Of a stretch of DNA of 6,383 nucleotides, positions 5,581 through 6,383 are shown one piece after another. Each line of letters opens with the position of its first letter. The stretch's first letter is position 1. Source of the stretch: Herpetosiphonaceae bacterium (GTDB lineage: Bacteria; Chloroflexota; Chloroflexia; Chloroflexales; Kallotenuaceae); NCBI GenBank assembly GCA_030147335.1, contig JASKZZ010000301.1, forward strand, positions 1-6,383, read 5' to 3'. Below the pieces are notes generated by a model, which had not been told where the DNA came from, searched no databases, and saw nothing but the letters and a program-made list of their open reading frames with translations. Made by a program: the position numbers and the translations under genes.

Positions 5581-6383
5581 ATGCTTGCATCGCAACCGTA
5601 CCGCCCATTGCTCTTCTTACTGCTTGTCTTATTCCTCGTTTTTGCCGTTGATGCACGTTCAACATACGCCACCTCCATTGTTGGTAATGGCACAGCCGCG
5701 AGTTGCACTGAGGCTGCGTTCAAAGCAGCGGTGCAGAACGGCGGCACGATTACCTTCAATTGTGGTGGAGCGGCGACGATCATTGTCAGCGACGATGTGC
5801 GTATCACCAAAGACACGGTTGTCGATGGCGGTGGAACTCAGCAAGGCGGGTTGATCACGTTGAGTGGGGGAAACAGTACGCGCGTCTTGATTTCCAGTGA
5901 CCAAGCCGCGCTTACCGTGCGTAACCTCACCATCCGTGACGGCAAGGAAGGTGGCGTGGATGGACGGGGTGGCGCAATTCGTGGTTGCTGGCGCTGCCCC
6001 ATCACCGTCGTCAACAGCCGTTTCGAGCATAACGACGGGACCGCAGGTTTTCAGGAGGGTGGAGGCGGCGCGATCTTTGTTCATGCAAGCACACTCGCGG
6101 TACAGGATAGCGCATTCGTCGACAATCGTGGTGTCAACGGCGGTGCGATCAATAACCTGTTGAGCAACCTGAGCGTTGTCAACTCAACGTTTATCAACAA
6201 CGATGCGACGCCAGGTGGACCATCGCGCCAGGGCTATGGAGGAGCAATTTACACTGACGGCGCAAGCGAGTACACCAATGACCCTGTCGGTGGAATGATT
6301 GTGATCCGCAACAGCACATTCTCAGGCAATCGCGGCGCGGGACAGGGCGGCGCAATCTTTAGCTTCGTGTATTCACAGGATGT
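5581..6383 (+). CDS. Secreted right-handed beta-helix repeat protein, 3' end outside window
   Basis: The frame is open from ATG 5581 to the window edge (267 codons and two bases), so the protein is incomplete at its C-terminus. AAAGGAG at 5569-5575 with a 5-nt spacer supports the start. Seen: a signal peptide with a hydrophobic core at about 9-23 and a likely cleavage after A30 (T-Y-A); then G35-N-G-T and C42-T-E, F59-N-C-G, V80-V-D-G-G-G, and L95-S-G-G, the usual opening coils of exported pectate-lyase-like beta-helix proteins. Five GGAI turns start at 130, 162, 187, 220 and 256, and four N/D-S-x-F-x-x-N strands at 145, 176, 201 and 244. These mark stacked coils of about 25-36 residues. Such proteins sit on the cell surface or are released; polysaccharide binding, cleavage or adhesion are all possible, and no catalytic signature is visible in this part. 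Transcribed divergently from DUF421. Confidence 0.88.
   Translation, partial: MLASQPYRPLLFLLLVLFLVFAVDARSTYATSIVGNGTAASCTEAAFKAAVQNGGTITFNCGGAATIIVSDDVRITKDTVVDGGGTQQGGLITLSGGNSTRVLISSDQAALTVRNLTIRDGKEGGVDGRGGAIRGCWRCPITVVNSRFEHNDGTAGFQEGGGGAIFVHASTLAVQDSAFVDNRGVNGGAINNLLSNLSVVNSTFINNDATPGGPSRQGYGGAIYTDGASEYTNDPVGGMIVIRNSTFSGNRGAGQGGAIFSFVYSQD

Noticed and set aside
5436..6163. Open frames on both strands overlapping the beta-helix gene start
   Set aside because: The frame from 5581 has the SD, signal peptide and repeat structure; the others have none of these.
1..6383. CRISPR array, tRNA/rRNA, insertion sequence or phage signs
   Set aside because: No regularly spaced repeats, transposase motifs, terminal repeats with target duplications, or RNA-gene-like folds were seen on either strand.

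Overview
The window reads as a bacterial chromosome segment of moderate GC (about half, estimated by eye). It is densely coding, and every gene except the mscS-type one has a near-consensus Shine-Dalgarno (AAAGGAG, AAGGAG or AGGAGG); mscS has AAAGGA. Several features are compatible with a Chloroflexota-type genome: stand-alone receiver proteins, a site-2 protease with CBS domains, and a secreted GGAI-repeat beta-helix protein with a CTE...FNCG start. That placement is inference from gene style only; no rRNA or marker gene is present.

Left block (129-2201, plus strand): two paralogous stand-alone response-regulator receiver proteins flank a membrane-embedded M50 site-2 protease carrying two CBS domains. 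Gaps are 32 and 61 nt, all genes are co-directional, each has its own strong SD, and no terminator lies between them, so an operon is likely. After a 197-nt gap with no convincing gene comes an MscS-type mechanosensitive channel (2399-3439, plus).

Right block (4777-5316 then 3421-4764/4767, minus strand): a DUF421/YetF-like membrane protein is followed 9-12 nt downstream by a DUF2254 membrane protein, an evident two-gene operon. It runs convergently into mscS, and the two coding regions overlap tail-to-tail by 19 bp with no room for a conventional terminator.

Far right: a divergent intergenic region (5317-5580) separates DUF421 from a secreted right-handed beta-helix protein that starts at 5581 and runs off the window end. 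This spacer holds a good extended -10 promoter for the beta-helix gene, a plausible minus-strand promoter for DUF421, and a 28-bp co-centred dyad that looks like a transcription-factor operator, with a matching half-site in the DUF421 leader.

Functionally, five of the seven genes encode membrane or exported proteins (S2P, MscS, DUF2254, DUF421, beta-helix), and the other two are receivers next to the protease. A shared role in envelope sensing or stress is a reasonable inference, but nothing in the sequence proves it. The least ordinary items are the receiver-S2P-receiver arrangement and the nested dyad in the divergent spacer.
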